From Desulfotomaculum sp. (lineage in GTDB: Bacteria; Bacillota; Desulfotomaculia; Desulfotomaculales; Nap2-2B): DNA of 51,638 nucleotides. The notes beneath the pieces are model-generated. The model saw only the letters and a list, made by a program, of their open reading frames with translations, did not search any database and had not been told where the DNA came from. Of the stretch, positions 33,181 to 44,300 are shown piece by piece. The first letter of the stretch is position 1. Every line of letters begins with the position of its first letter. The stretch covers positions 1 to 51,638 of the forward strand of contig DOTD01000016.1 of the NCBI GenBank assembly GCA_003513005.1. Direction: 5' to 3'. The position numbers and the translations under genes are program-made.

Positions 33181-33267
33181 AGCGACTTTATCTCCCCTCA
33201 TCTGTCTATTATGTTTTCATTTTCACTGCGAAGAATAATATCCCGTACAGCCCATACTTTACAGCAT

Positions 33268-33296
33268 ATTATATAATTAATAGTAAATACACGCAA
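33268..33296 (-). promoter_or_regulatory. Probable promoter of thiM-thiE
   Basis: On the minus strand TTGCGT (33296-33291), a 17-base spacer and TATAAT (33273-33268). Confidence 0.5.
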
Positions 33297-33679
33297 TTGA
33301 CCAAAATAAAGTTGGAATCAGCACGATAAAAAAGTGAGAATATTAAACCCGACTTTAATAATCCCGGGGCCTGTTGCGAAGAAACTACTCACAATCATAT
33401 CATTCCTTATACGATATAAGTCGAAGAGAGAAAAATAAGCAGCCGGATTTAAACTGACGATCTGCACATTATGAGTGCTGTTCGTCACTTTCGTATAGCT
33501 CTATATGTATGAGAATAAAAAATCAAAATAAAAAAGGATATGGTAACATTTTGTAGAATAACCAAAAGCATACCAATAATTTTTTGATAATCCGATTTGT
33601 TCTATATGGATATTTCCTTTCTTTGATAGTTTAACCTGTAAAAAAGTTTACCTGTAAATTATAAGAAAAGAGGGTGACG
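33297..33679. other. AT-rich leader upstream of the Tc toxin genes
   Basis: No gene. A direct repeat of ACCTGTAAA lies at about 33632-33660, just before the ribosome site. A poor sigma-A-like TTGATA occurs at about 33584, but there is no good -10. This stretch must contain the promoter of the Tc operon, and it may be read by a sigma factor other than sigma-A. Confidence 0.4.
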
Positions 33680-36600
33680 ATGAACCAAGAAGACGAAAAG
33701 CAAAACCCTTTTTCTCCATTTCTTAGTACTGATGGAGGCAAGACCAAATCCAATGCAATTGAGGTACCGTCTATAAACTTACCCAAAGGAGGCGGCGCCA
33801 TCAGGGGTATTGATGAAAAATTTTCTGTTAATGCTGTGAACGGTACAGTCAGTTTTTCATTGGATCTTCCTTTTTCTCCCGCACGCGGCGCGGCGCCGGC
33901 GTTGAGCTTAACCTATAACTCCGGCGCTGGAAACGGTATCTTTGGATTAGGCTGGTCATTGAATTTGTCTTCTATAAAAAGAAAAACAGAACAGGAACTG
34001 CCCAGGTATCTGGACGATTGTGATTCTGACACCTTTCTTTTTTGCGGTGGCGAAGACCTAGTGCCGGAGTTTAAAAGGGATCCAGAGGGTAATTTTGTCC
34101 TGGATCCGGAGGGTAACTATGAAATAAACGAAAAGGATTCCAGCGACGGTTTATTTAAGATCAGATTTTATAAGCCCAGAATTGAAGGCCAATTTGCCCT
34201 AATTGAAAGGTGGTCGGGCAAGACTTCTCCGGAATTAAAATGGAGAGTTATCACGAAGGACAACGTGATTACTCTGTTTGGCTGGAGCTTAGATTCCAGA
34301 ATTGCCGATCCCCGGGATGAAAATAAAGTTTTCGAATGGCTGCCTGAATTTGTTTTTGATGACAGGGGCAATTGTTCCCGGTATCTTTACCTGAAAGAAA
34401 ATGAACTGGGTATGGATTCAACTCAGTTGTGCAGCCGGAACAGGTTTGAAAGCGGTAAAATTACTTATACGAATTTATATCTGCATAAAGTTTTATACGG
34501 CAATAAAAGTCCATATATCCAATTTAATGATCCTTTCCCTGCCGAATCCGGCTACATGTTTCAAACGGTATTTGATTACGGTGAATACGCATTTGATCCC
34601 CCCTGCGTAAAGTCAAACGACTGGCTGTTCAGGACGGACCCTTTCTCTTTTTACAAGGCCGGTTTCGAAATCCGTACCACCCGTATATGTCAGCGGGTTC
34701 TGCTTTTTCATTATTTTGACGAACTTCCGGGTGGTTCTGCTTTAGTAAAATCCTTAAGTTTTGAGTACGATCATGATTCTGTTGGGGAAATCAGTTTATT
34801 AAAGTCCGTTACAACAGCAGGATATATTAAAAAGGCAGACGGAACATATACCTGCAAGCGATTGCCTGCCCTGGAACTGGACTACCAAAAACATGCCTGG
34901 AACAGTTCGGTAAGCGCCATTGCCGCTGAGCAGTTGATTCATGCGCCGTCTGGTTTGGCCGAACCCAATTACCAGTTTGTAGACTTATTTAATGAAGGAT
35001 TATCCGGCATTCTCAGCGAACAGGCCCAGGGTTGGTATTATAAGCACAATCTTGGTCAGGGAAATTTTGAACAAGCCAGGTTGGTTTCACCCAGGCCTTC
35101 TTTCAGCGGATTAGGGAGACAAACAAGTTTACTGGACCTGGATGCCGGCGGTGAAAAACAACTGGTCAGTTTTAACGATGGGATAAAAGGATTTTTTGAA
35201 TTAAGCAAAGACAGGGACCTTCAATCATTCCAGGCGTTTAAACATTTCCCCAACGTTGACATGCAGGATCCTAATATGCGGCTGCTTGATCTAAACGGCG
35301 ACGGAATGCCGGAAATACTCATTGCTGAAGATAATGTTTTTATATGGTTTGAGTCCGAAGGCAGAAACGGTTTTAAACAGGCCTGCCGGATTGCGCAGTT
35401 TTTTGACGAAGAAGAGGGTCCGCGTATTTTATTTTCCGAACCCTATCAGAGTATTTTCCTTGCCGATATGTCCGGAGACGGTTTAACTGATTTGGTAAGA
35501 ATCCGCAACGGTGAAGTATGCTATTGGCCCAACCTGGGTTACGGAAAATTCGGGGCTAAAGTGAACATGGACTGTGCTCCTGTTTTTGATTTTCCGGATC
35601 ATTTTAATTCTGATTTTATCCATTTGGCCGATATTGATGGCTCGGGAACAACTGACATTGTCTATACGGGGAAAAACAGGATCGGCTGTTGGATGAATAA
35701 AAGCGGAAACGCCTGGAGCACAATACCTTTTTATTTAGACTCGCTGCCGGAGGTTAATTCTCAAACAAAAGTTACAGTAGTTGATTTTTTAGGCAGCGGC
35801 CTGCCCTGTATCGTCTGGTCGAGCGCACTGGAAAAAGACACCCATGCGCCTTTGCAGTATGTTGACTTGATGAGCAGCAGGAAACCATTCCTGATGGCCC
35901 AATATAAAAACAACATGGGTAAAGAAGTTACCCTCGAATATACACCGTCAACACAATTTTACATTGAAGATAAAAAAGCCGGAACACCATGGGTTACCCA
36001 ACTGCATTTCCCGGTTCACTGTCTTTCCAGGTCAGAAACAAAAGACATCGTTTCAGGTTACCGGTTCGTAACTTCATACCGGTACCATCATGGCTATTAT
36101 GATCATGCCGAAAAAGAATTCAGAGGCTTCGGTATGGCAGAGAAGACCGATACGGAATACTTTGAACACTGGGAAAAAGGCAGCTTCAGCAATGTTGCAG
36201 ATAAGGAACTGCACCAGGAACCGGTATTGACCAAAAATTGGTTTCATACGGGAGCCTTTTTAGACGAAGTAAAAATCCTTAATCAGTTTGAGCATGAATA
36301 CTGGTATGAAGAGATGTCCAGGCAGGGCTTTTCTGCTGTTAATTATGAATTATCCTTATCCGAAGCCCGGATTATCGCCGCACCAGGAATAAATAGCATT
36401 AACTTAGAGCATCTGAGCGCTGAAGAGCGCCGGGAGGCAATCCGTGCCTGCAAAGGTATGGCTTTGCGTTCTGAAGTATTTGCCAAGGATGCGCCTTTGT
36501 CAGGGGCAAGCCCTGAGCAACGGCGACGGGAATTAACACCTTTTTCTGCAGCAGCCAGTAATTGTGTTATAGAACTGCTGCAACCCAAGGGAAATAATAA

Positions 36601-39600
36601 ACATGCGGTTTTTATAGTTAAAAAAAGCGAGTCAATCATTTACAGCTATGAACGCCATACGGAAGATCCCCGGATAGAGCACAGCCTCAATCTTAAAATA
36701 GATGCTTACGGCAATGTTCTGGAATCTGCCGCGATAGTATACCCCCGTTTGTTGGCGGACGATTCTCTTCCTTCCGAGACCAGGAACGCTCAAAACAGGA
36801 CAACTATAATTTACACAATAAATGACTTTACCAATGACGCCATAAATGATGACTATTATCGTCTCCGTCTCCCATCGGAAACAAGAACTTATGAACTTAA
36901 GGAGGTTGCTAAAACCGGCCCTTATTATACGCGATCAGATTTTGACAATATTTTATCTGCAGCCGTAGAAGTGCCTTACCACCTAACGGATGCCGAACCT
37001 GACCCGGGATATGCCCAGAGAAGATTAATTGAGCATATACGCACAATTTATCTGAGGAACGACCTTACAGTTCCTTTGTCTCTGAGCCAACTGGAGTCAA
37101 AAGCGTTTAAGTTTGAAAGCTATCAGCTGGCTTACTCTCCTTCTTTGCTGTCTGATATTTTCGGGACCAGGGTAAACGATGCCCTGATGCTGGAAGGAAA
37201 GTTTGCGCATAGCGAGGGGGACGAAAACTGGTGGATTCGTTCCGGGACCACCCTTCATATTAACGAGGGGGAAACATCAGCCGATGCACAGGACCGTTTT
37301 TATATTCCCGTATCTTATATTGATCCTTACGGCGCCCGAACCAAAGTAACATATGACGATAAATATCATCTGTATATACGAGAAGTGGAAGATGCCCTGG
37401 GCAGTAAATCCTCAATTGATCTTTTAAATTTCCGGACCCTGTCTCCACAGCGGATAAGAGATATAAACGACAATATCTCAGAAGCTGTTGCCGATGAACT
37501 GGGCTTTGTTAAAGCTACGGCTTTATTCGGGAAAGGAAATGAAGCGGATGATTTGTCGGGAATTTCAGATTATGAAACTGCGGCAGAAACTTCAAACGCA
37601 GCTGAATTTCTTAATGCTCCGGCTTCAGACCAGTTGATCAGCGCAGCCAAAGAATTGCTGCAGAAAGCAACGCTGCGTTTTGTTTATGATCTTGACGCAT
37701 ACCAAACAAACGGGGAACCGGTTGTTGCGGCTTCTATAGCACGGGAAGAGCATTTTCAGAAAAACCCTGATTCGCCTGTGCAGATAACTTTGGAATACTC
37801 CAATGGAATAGGACAAGTAGTGCTAAAAAAGGTACAGGCAGAACCCGGTCCGGCCAAAAAGGTCTGCGTTAATGCCGACAACACCTATACTCTTCTGGAA
37901 GTAGACACGTCTGCTCTTGTGCCCGGTCAGCTGCGCTGGATTGGCAGCGGCAGGGCAGTGCTTAATAATAAAGGTAAAACCGTTAAAAAATACGAACCCT
38001 ACTTTTCCGTAACACACAGGTATGAAAATCTAAAGGAGCTTGTAGAAACCGGTGTCACACCGGTACTGTACTACGATGCGCTTGGTCGACTAATTAAAAC
38101 GGCTATGCCTGACAGCACATTCAGCAAGGTTGAATTTGATTCGTGGAAACAGGTTGTCTATGACCGCAATGATACTGTATTGGAAACAGCCTGGTACAAT
38201 AATCGTACCAACCGGCTCATTGACGCCGAACTTACAGCGGAAGGCAAAGATCCCGGCAGGGAAAAGGCAGCCGCCGATCAGGCGGCACGGCATTCGGATA
38301 CCCCTGCTTTATTATATTTCGATTCTTTGGGAAGACCGGTTTTATCTGTAGAACATAATAAGCATCCGGAAACTGCCGCTGACGAATTTTATTACACAAA
38401 GGCAGATTTGGACGCGGAAGGCAGCCTGCGCAGCATAAAGGACGCCCGCGGCAATGTGGTGGCGCAATATAAGTACGATATGTTGGGCAACAAGGTTTAT
38501 CAGAAAAGCATGGATTCGGGACAAAGGTGGCTGCTCGTCAATATACTGGGCCAGCCGCTGCGCACATGGGATGAGCGCAGTTTTGAGTTCCGGTATTCCT
38601 ATGACGTTATACACCGTCCGCTTCAAAATACAGTGTTGGGCGGGGACGGCGCCATGCCTCTTAATCATATATTTGAGAGAATCTTCTATGGAGAAGCGGA
38701 ACCCGGTTCCAAACTAAAAAACCTCAAAGGTAAAATTGTACGCCATTTTGATACAGCCGGCCTTGTGGAGACCCCAGCCTTTGATTTCAAGGGGAATCCC
38801 GAATTAACAATCAGAACACTGTTTAAAAATTACAAAACTGAAGTTAACTGGTCAGACGACCATTTAACTGCAGACCTTGAACCGGTAAAATTTAGCTTCG
38901 GTTCGGAAACCGATGCCCTCGGCAGAATTACCAGACAGATAAAACCCGATGGCAGCATTATTATTTTTTCTTACAATGATACAGGGCTTCTTAAAGGAGA
39001 AATTGTAGTTCATCCGGATCCATCCATTACCGCAACCTATATTAAAAATATCGAGTACAATGAAAAAGGTCAGCGCCAAAAAGTCATTTACGGAAATGAT
39101 GTAGTCACCAAATATTACTATGATAAAAATACTTTCAGTCTTAAACGCTTAGAATCCAAAAGAAGTAATGGTGATCCGCTGCAGGATTGGTATTATACCT
39201 ATGATCCGGTTGGTAACATCACTCATATTGAAGATAAAAATATCCCGGCAGTTTTCTTTGATAATCATAAAATAACCGGCATATCCAGCTATATTTACGA
39301 TGCCCTCTACCGGCTGGTTGAAGCCTCCGGCAGGGAGAACGATGCGGCTCTTGCTTTGGACAGCAATGATAACTGGCATGATCAATGTTTTTCAGCCTGC
39401 TTCAATCCCGGCGATCCCATGGTTATGCGCAACTACAGTCAGAATTTCCAATACGATGAAGCGGGAAACATTGCGCAAATCCGGCATCTGGCTGCCGGCA
39501 ACAATTGGACCAGGACCTACGGCTACGAGACAGACACCAACCGCTTAATCAGCACACAGATCGGAACGAATAATTATCAATATTCTTATCACCCGCAGCA

Positions 39601-41350
39601 TGGTTTTATGACCGCGATGCCCCACCTGGAAGAAGTAGGCTGGAACTTTAAGGAGGAAATCGCAAGAACCGTTCGCCAGAGAATTACAGATGACGGGACA
39701 CCGGAAACAACCTATTACCAGTATGACAGCCAGGGGCAGCGCCTGCGTAAAATTACGGAAAAGCAAACCGGCGCCGGTCTTACACCTGAACGTAAAGAAG
39801 AACGGGTTTACCTGGCCGGTTATGAATTCTACCAGAAGCACAGCGGTAATAATGCGGGGCTGGAACGGACCAGCCTTAGTCTTATGGACGAACAGCATCT
39901 TTTTGTAATTATAGAGACACGCAACGATGTGGATGACGGTACAGAAAAACATCTGGTACGCTATCAGCTGTCCAACCATATAGGTTCAATCGGTTTGGAA
40001 ATTGACGGCACAAGCGAAGCCAGGGTAATATCCTATGAGGAATACCGTCCCTATGGCGCCACTGCCTTCCAGGCTAAAAACACAGCAATTAAATCTGCCG
40101 CCAAGCGCTACCGTTATACAGGCAGGGAACGTGATGAAGAAAGCGGCCTGGAGTATCACAGCGCCAGGTACTATATACCGTGGCTCGGCAGATGGATAAG
40201 TGCGGATCCGCTGGGGATTAGAGGTGGTTTAAACGTATTCCGGTATGTTGAAAATAATCCCCTGCGCAGCAATGACCCCGGCGGCTTATGTACATGTGAT
40301 CCGGAAATACAATCATGTATGCCTCTTCCATGGGAGGAAGAACTGGAATCAAATTGCGTCTGCGAGTCTCCCGAAACTTATACTCCTGCCCCTCAGCAAG
40401 AATACACAGAGGAGCCAGTTTCTTTAGAATACGAACCCGAGGAGACAGAATGCCGCGCCCCTGTATCAACTCCTGCTCCACCTCAACCTGCACATTCTGA
40501 GATATATGTTCCGGCATCGGAAACCTCATCCTCCGAAGATTCTGATTGGGAACTATTTGATAATCCGATTTGGAATTCTACAACAAACAATGCAGTCAGC
40601 GGCGCTGCCGGATTTTTTGAAAATGTAAATCCGATTACTATTAACATGCCAACTTTTAGGGATGCTGCGATCAGATTAAGGGGAATGAGGGGATGGGATG
40701 CCATGCTGCGCGCCGAGGATGCCATATCGGCGCCGGCCTCAAGGCTTCCTGGAGTATTTGGCCCATCTGGCTCCATCGTAGGCAGCCGGCTGCCCATGGG
40801 AATGAGCAGGGCAAGCGCAGTCTTGGCTCCGTTGGGGGTAATCAGCAATGCGATCAGCTTTGAAGACGCCATTTCCAGGCAAGGTCCGGTTTTGGAAAGA
40901 GGAGGAGATGCAGTGAGCAGCGCCTTAGGCTTTTTCTCTTCTGGGGTCGGGACTGTTGGATTGGCAGGCGCAGGATTGGAACTTGCCGGCGCCACTACTG
41001 TTGGTGGAGCGTTAACGACCGGCGCCGCTGCCCTGGGCCCTGCCGCTGCTGTCGCAGGTTCCGGCGCCGCCGGTTATGCATTAGGGCGGTTAGCGGATGA
41101 AGGTGTAGGCGGATTAATGAATGTTACGGGAGCGAGCGATGCTATAGACAGTTGGAGGGGGATTACCCGGCCTTCAGGGCAGCACGGGGATTACAGCATC
41201 AGCGGCTTAGGCGCAGAAGGCGCAACGGCTCTTGATCAAGGCGCCGTATCGGTATTGCGAAGCGCCGGTGTGCTAGATGAATCCAGGCCGGCATATACTC
41301 AAACCCTGGGCTGGTGGCTTGCCGACCACCTGCCTTCATGGATGCAATAG
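33680..41350 (+). CDS. Tc toxin TcB-TcC fusion: RHS cage with C-terminal cargo domain
   Basis: 2556 residues from the ATG at 33680 (GAGGGTG upstream; a GTG two codons earlier is less well placed). Domains in order: SpvB (about 30-330, NGTVSFSLDLPFSPARGAAP), three FG-GAP-like calcium/propeller repeats (about 533, 593, 648: DLNGDGMPEI, DMSGDGLTDL, DIDGSGTTDI), TcdB-middle regions (about 700-1110, EFRGFGMAEKTDTE), RHS/YD repeats (about 1450-2130), and the RHS-associated core (about 2143-2203; GRWISADPLGIRGG, NNPLRSNDPGG) that carries the self-cleaving aspartates in TccC proteins. The last ~350 residues are unlike anything I recognise. TcB and TcC are usually separate; their combined normal length matches this fused frame. 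The cage stores the toxic cargo and docks on TcA. Confidence 0.93.
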   Translation: MNQEDEKQNPFSPFLSTDGGKTKSNAIEVPSINLPKGGGAIRGIDEKFSVNAVNGTVSFSLDLPFSPARGAAPALSLTYNSGAGNGIFGLGWSLNLSSIKRKTEQELPRYLDDCDSDTFLFCGGEDLVPEFKRDPEGNFVLDPEGNYEINEKDSSDGLFKIRFYKPRIEGQFALIERWSGKTSPELKWRVITKDNVITLFGWSLDSRIADPRDENKVFEWLPEFVFDDRGNCSRYLYLKENELGMDSTQLCSRNRFESGKITYTNLYLHKVLYGNKSPYIQFNDPFPAESGYMFQTVFDYGEYAFDPPCVKSNDWLFRTDPFSFYKAGFEIRTTRICQRVLLFHYFDELPGGSALVKSLSFEYDHDSVGEISLLKSVTTAGYIKKADGTYTCKRLPALELDYQKHAWNSSVSAIAAEQLIHAPSGLAEPNYQFVDLFNEGLSGILSEQAQGWYYKHNLGQGNFEQARLVSPRPSFSGLGRQTSLLDLDAGGEKQLVSFNDGIKGFFELSKDRDLQSFQAFKHFPNVDMQDPNMRLLDLNGDGMPEILIAEDNVFIWFESEGRNGFKQACRIAQFFDEEEGPRILFSEPYQSIFLADMSGDGLTDLVRIRNGEVCYWPNLGYGKFGAKVNMDCAPVFDFPDHFNSDFIHLADIDGSGTTDIVYTGKNRIGCWMNKSGNAWSTIPFYLDSLPEVNSQTKVTVVDFLGSGLPCIVWSSALEKDTHAPLQYVDLMSSRKPFLMAQYKNNMGKEVTLEYTPSTQFYIEDKKAGTPWVTQLHFPVHCLSRSETKDIVSGYRFVTSYRYHHGYYDHAEKEFRGFGMAEKTDTEYFEHWEKGSFSNVADKELHQEPVLTKNWFHTGAFLDEVKILNQFEHEYWYEEMSRQGFSAVNYELSLSEARIIAAPGINSINLEHLSAEERREAIRACKGMALRSEVFAKDAPLSGASPEQRRRELTPFSAAASNCVIELLQPKGNNKHAVFIVKKSESIIYSYERHTEDPRIEHSLNLKIDAYGNVLESAAIVYPRLLADDSLPSETRNAQNRTTIIYTINDFTNDAINDDYYRLRLPSETRTYELKEVAKTGPYYTRSDFDNILSAAVEVPYHLTDAEPDPGYAQRRLIEHIRTIYLRNDLTVPLSLSQLESKAFKFESYQLAYSPSLLSDIFGTRVNDALMLEGKFAHSEGDENWWIRSGTTLHINEGETSADAQDRFYIPVSYIDPYGARTKVTYDDKYHLYIREVEDALGSKSSIDLLNFRTLSPQRIRDINDNISEAVADELGFVKATALFGKGNEADDLSGISDYETAAETSNAAEFLNAPASDQLISAAKELLQKATLRFVYDLDAYQTNGEPVVAASIAREEHFQKNPDSPVQITLEYSNGIGQVVLKKVQAEPGPAKKVCVNADNTYTLLEVDTSALVPGQLRWIGSGRAVLNNKGKTVKKYEPYFSVTHRYENLKELVETGVTPVLYYDALGRLIKTAMPDSTFSKVEFDSWKQVVYDRNDTVLETAWYNNRTNRLIDAELTAEGKDPGREKAAADQAARHSDTPALLYFDSLGRPVLSVEHNKHPETAADEFYYTKADLDAEGSLRSIKDARGNVVAQYKYDMLGNKVYQKSMDSGQRWLLVNILGQPLRTWDERSFEFRYSYDVIHRPLQNTVLGGDGAMPLNHIFERIFYGEAEPGSKLKNLKGKIVRHFDTAGLVETPAFDFKGNPELTIRTLFKNYKTEVNWSDDHLTADLEPVKFSFGSETDALGRITRQIKPDGSIIIFSYNDTGLLKGEIVVHPDPSITATYIKNIEYNEKGQRQKVIYGNDVVTKYYYDKNTFSLKRLESKRSNGDPLQDWYYTYDPVGNITHIEDKNIPAVFFDNHKITGISSYIYDALYRLVEASGRENDAALALDSNDNWHDQCFSACFNPGDPMVMRNYSQNFQYDEAGNIAQIRHLAAGNNWTRTYGYETDTNRLISTQIGTNNYQYSYHPQHGFMTAMPHLEEVGWNFKEEIARTVRQRITDDGTPETTYYQYDSQGQRLRKITEKQTGAGLTPERKEERVYLAGYEFYQKHSGNNAGLERTSLSLMDEQHLFVIIETRNDVDDGTEKHLVRYQLSNHIGSIGLEIDGTSEARVISYEEYRPYGATAFQAKNTAIKSAAKRYRYTGRERDEESGLEYHSARYYIPWLGRWISADPLGIRGGLNVFRYVENNPLRSNDPGGLCTCDPEIQSCMPLPWEEELESNCVCESPETYTPAPQQEYTEEPVSLEYEPEETECRAPVSTPAPPQPAHSEIYVPASETSSSEDSDWELFDNPIWNSTTNNAVSGAAGFFENVNPITINMPTFRDAAIRLRGMRGWDAMLRAEDAISAPASRLPGVFGPSGSIVGSRLPMGMSRASAVLAPLGVISNAISFEDAISRQGPVLERGGDAVSSALGFFSSGVGTVGLAGAGLELAGATTVGGALTTGAAALGPAAAVAGSGAAGYALGRLADEGVGGLMNVTGASDAIDSWRGITRPSGQHGDYSISGLGAEGATALDQGAVSVLRSAGVLDESRPAYTQTLGWWLADHLPSWMQ

Positions 41351-41392
41351 GCAGTTTAGTTTGGATAGTCTAAGAAAAAGGGGAGGTACTAA

Positions 41393-44300
41393 ATGTCAAA
41401 AGCGTTTGGAAGAATAACCGATAAGCGCAACAAACCTTTGGCTAATCTGACAGTCTGTGTTTATGACCGCGATATGCGTTCGGAGGAGTTGCTGGGTGAA
41501 TCCGTAACCGATAAAAAAGGGAGATACGAGATTACATGGAAAAGCAGCCGGCCGGATGATATAACCGTCAAAGTATTCACAAAGACAAAGAAAAATCTGC
41601 TGTTTTCTTCAGGGTTAGATATTGTAAGATTTAACGCTTCAGACAGAGAAGAGATCAATATTATTGTTGATAAAGATATTAAACCCGAGGCAGCGGATTA
41701 TGATTCTGTTTTGGAAGAAATTAATGCAGTCGTTAGACGGGTTCCTCTTACTGAATTACAGGAAAATGAGCAGCACCGTGATATAACTTTCCTTTCCAGG
41801 AAAACCGGCCTGCCTGCTGAAAAGATAGAGCACCTTGTTGTTGCCCACCGCCTGCAGGCCGCATCGAAGATTGACGCCGATTTTTTCTACGCTCTCCTGC
41901 GCAAAGACACTTTTTTAAAAAGCGGAGCATCCGGGTCTTTTCCTGTAAGGTTTAATGCAGATGTCAATGCGGAGATTCTGCCTTTGCTTTATGACATGGC
42001 CCTGGTTGACTGGAAAATAGTTAAGCAGGACGTAGATACTGCCGTGAAGGAAATGATCGTTTCCTCCAATATGAAAAAAGAATGTAAAAATAATTATACC
42101 AAACTGCAGAAATACAAGGATAAGGCTTCCGCCTATTACCAAAATGAACGTCCGCAAAAAATTATCGGGCTGATCAGCAACTTTATCCTGGAAGATAAAA
42201 TATCAGCCGTGGAAAAGCTGTTCAAAGAAAATAAGGATGATCTAAGCGCTTTCCTGAAATCAATGTCTGATAATAATGTGTATCCGGATGCCGAAGCAGC
42301 GGGCGTATCGGAAATATCGGTTATGCTCGGTGAGTTATTTGGTTATGAAAAAACGATTATCTCTGAAGTCAAAGAATCACTGAAAATTAATGAAAAGGAA
42401 GATATCCGGAAACTGGCTTACTTGAATAAAGAAGGCTGGCAGGAGGTACTTACCAAAACAGCAGATAAAATTAATCTGGCCGGCAAACCACTGAATAAAA
42501 AGGTTATCAGCATACAGGCTTCTTCATTGGTGCGGAAAATGGAGAAACTGTATCCTACGGCTGCATTTTCCGCTCAATTAGGACGTGAGAAAAAATCTTT
42601 ATACAAAAATCAAAAAGCCATCGCAGACTTTTTAACGGAACATGAAGATTTCGATTTACAAAGCCAGAACCTTGATCTTTTTCTGAAAGAGAAGCAATTA
42701 ACTTCAGAGACAGATTCATCTATGCGGGAAGAATTAAAAACTATGCAGCGTGTTTTTAAATTAGTCCCTCATTATGGTAAAACCAACGCCTTGCTGGAAA
42801 ACAAAGTCCGGTCGGCATACAGTATAACAGCCCTGGGTAAGACCCGGTTCCTGAAAGAGGTTGCGCCCAAAGCCGGAATCAAGGAAAAAGAAGCCAAAGC
42901 CATCTACAGGAAGGCTGAGCAGACTACAGTAGCTTCCATGCTGATTGCCGGCAACATGCAGGACATGATGCGGTCTACGGACCTAGCAGCCTTGCAAAAA
43001 AAGAAACTCCCCCAAAAGCTCGAAGCGGTAAGTCAGGATTTCCCCAACCTGAAGTCACTTTTTAAACTTAAAGACTACTTTGCCTGTGAGCATGGACGTT
43101 CTGTACTCAGTCCCGCCGCTTACCTGGTGGAGATCCTGGAGTTTCTTGACAATAGAATCGTAACAGACCTGACCACCACGCCGAAAAAACGTAACTGCCT
43201 GGCAAAGGAAATACTGTTCGAACGCCGCCCTGATTTGGGAGATATAGATTTAGGAGTGGAAAATGCTGAAACACCTGTGCCTTACATTGATTTGGTTTGT
43301 GAACAATTAGAAGATGCCATTATTCCGGATAACGGATTTATATACAGCGGGGTTCTCTCCGATGGGCCTATCCCTGACGCAGGAACGGTTTCTGCCGATC
43401 TCCTGGCAGCCTGTAAAGCGGCTGATATTCCCCTTACGGAAAACGCACAGCTCTTTGATACGGAAATATCGGATCCACCCCCGGCTGTTTTACCACCAAT
43501 TGTAAAATATCTTCGTGATGACAAAGCCGTCTGCAAACTTACCGATCTTGGCGGGGGCAGCTGGCGGGTGAAACGTTTAAGACAAACATACTCCGCCGCC
43601 GAAGAGCTTGATGCTGCGCCGGAGTATGTAAACGGCCAGGTTTATCAAGAATTGGCCGGCGCAAAGTTTGCTTTCCAACTTCCTTTCGATTTGAACCATG
43701 TCGAGGCTAAAGCTTATTTTTCCCGTTTTAATATTTCCCGCGCTGAATTAATGTCTGCTTTCCAGGTTTCCGGCAGCCCGGCTGACAGCGGCATTGCGGC
43801 GGAAATACTGGGACTGACCGACGAAGAGCGTGATCTAATCGCCAATCCCCGTCCGCAGATCAGCAATCAGGAATTGTACTGGAATACTCCTTCACACTGG
43901 GATACAGATCCCGTTGTTTATGGCGGCATCGTGGAGTACATGAAAAGATTGGACCATTTCCTGGACAAGACCGGCCTTACTTATGATGAGCTGGTTTTAC
44001 TGCTCTGTCTCAACTTTATTGACCCGGAGCAGAAGCTTTTTATACTCCACAATTATGACGACCCATCCGCCGCCAACCCTGTGTTTTCCAGTGATCTTAC
44101 TAAAAAAGAAATAGCCAATCTTGATATCGCAGCTCTGGACAGAATACACCGGTTCCTTAGATTGCAGAAAAAGACAGGGCTGAAATTAGAGGTCCTTGAT
44201 CAGATAATTTGTCAGCACAGCGCTGATCAAAACCATCTCGGCGCCTGTCTGATACGCATGGCGGCATTAACCCAAATTGCTGAAGAAACAGGAATCAAGC

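Noticed and set aside
31728..33300. TPP riboswitch expected upstream of thiM-thiE
   Set aside because: I looked on the minus strand from 33180 to 33400 and found none of the conserved CTGAGA or ACCTGATC strings; only a promoter-like pair is visible.
43282..43536. Minus-strand frames inside the TcA and TcB-TcC genes
   Set aside because: They are mirror frames of long conserved coding sequence, with no ribosome sites.
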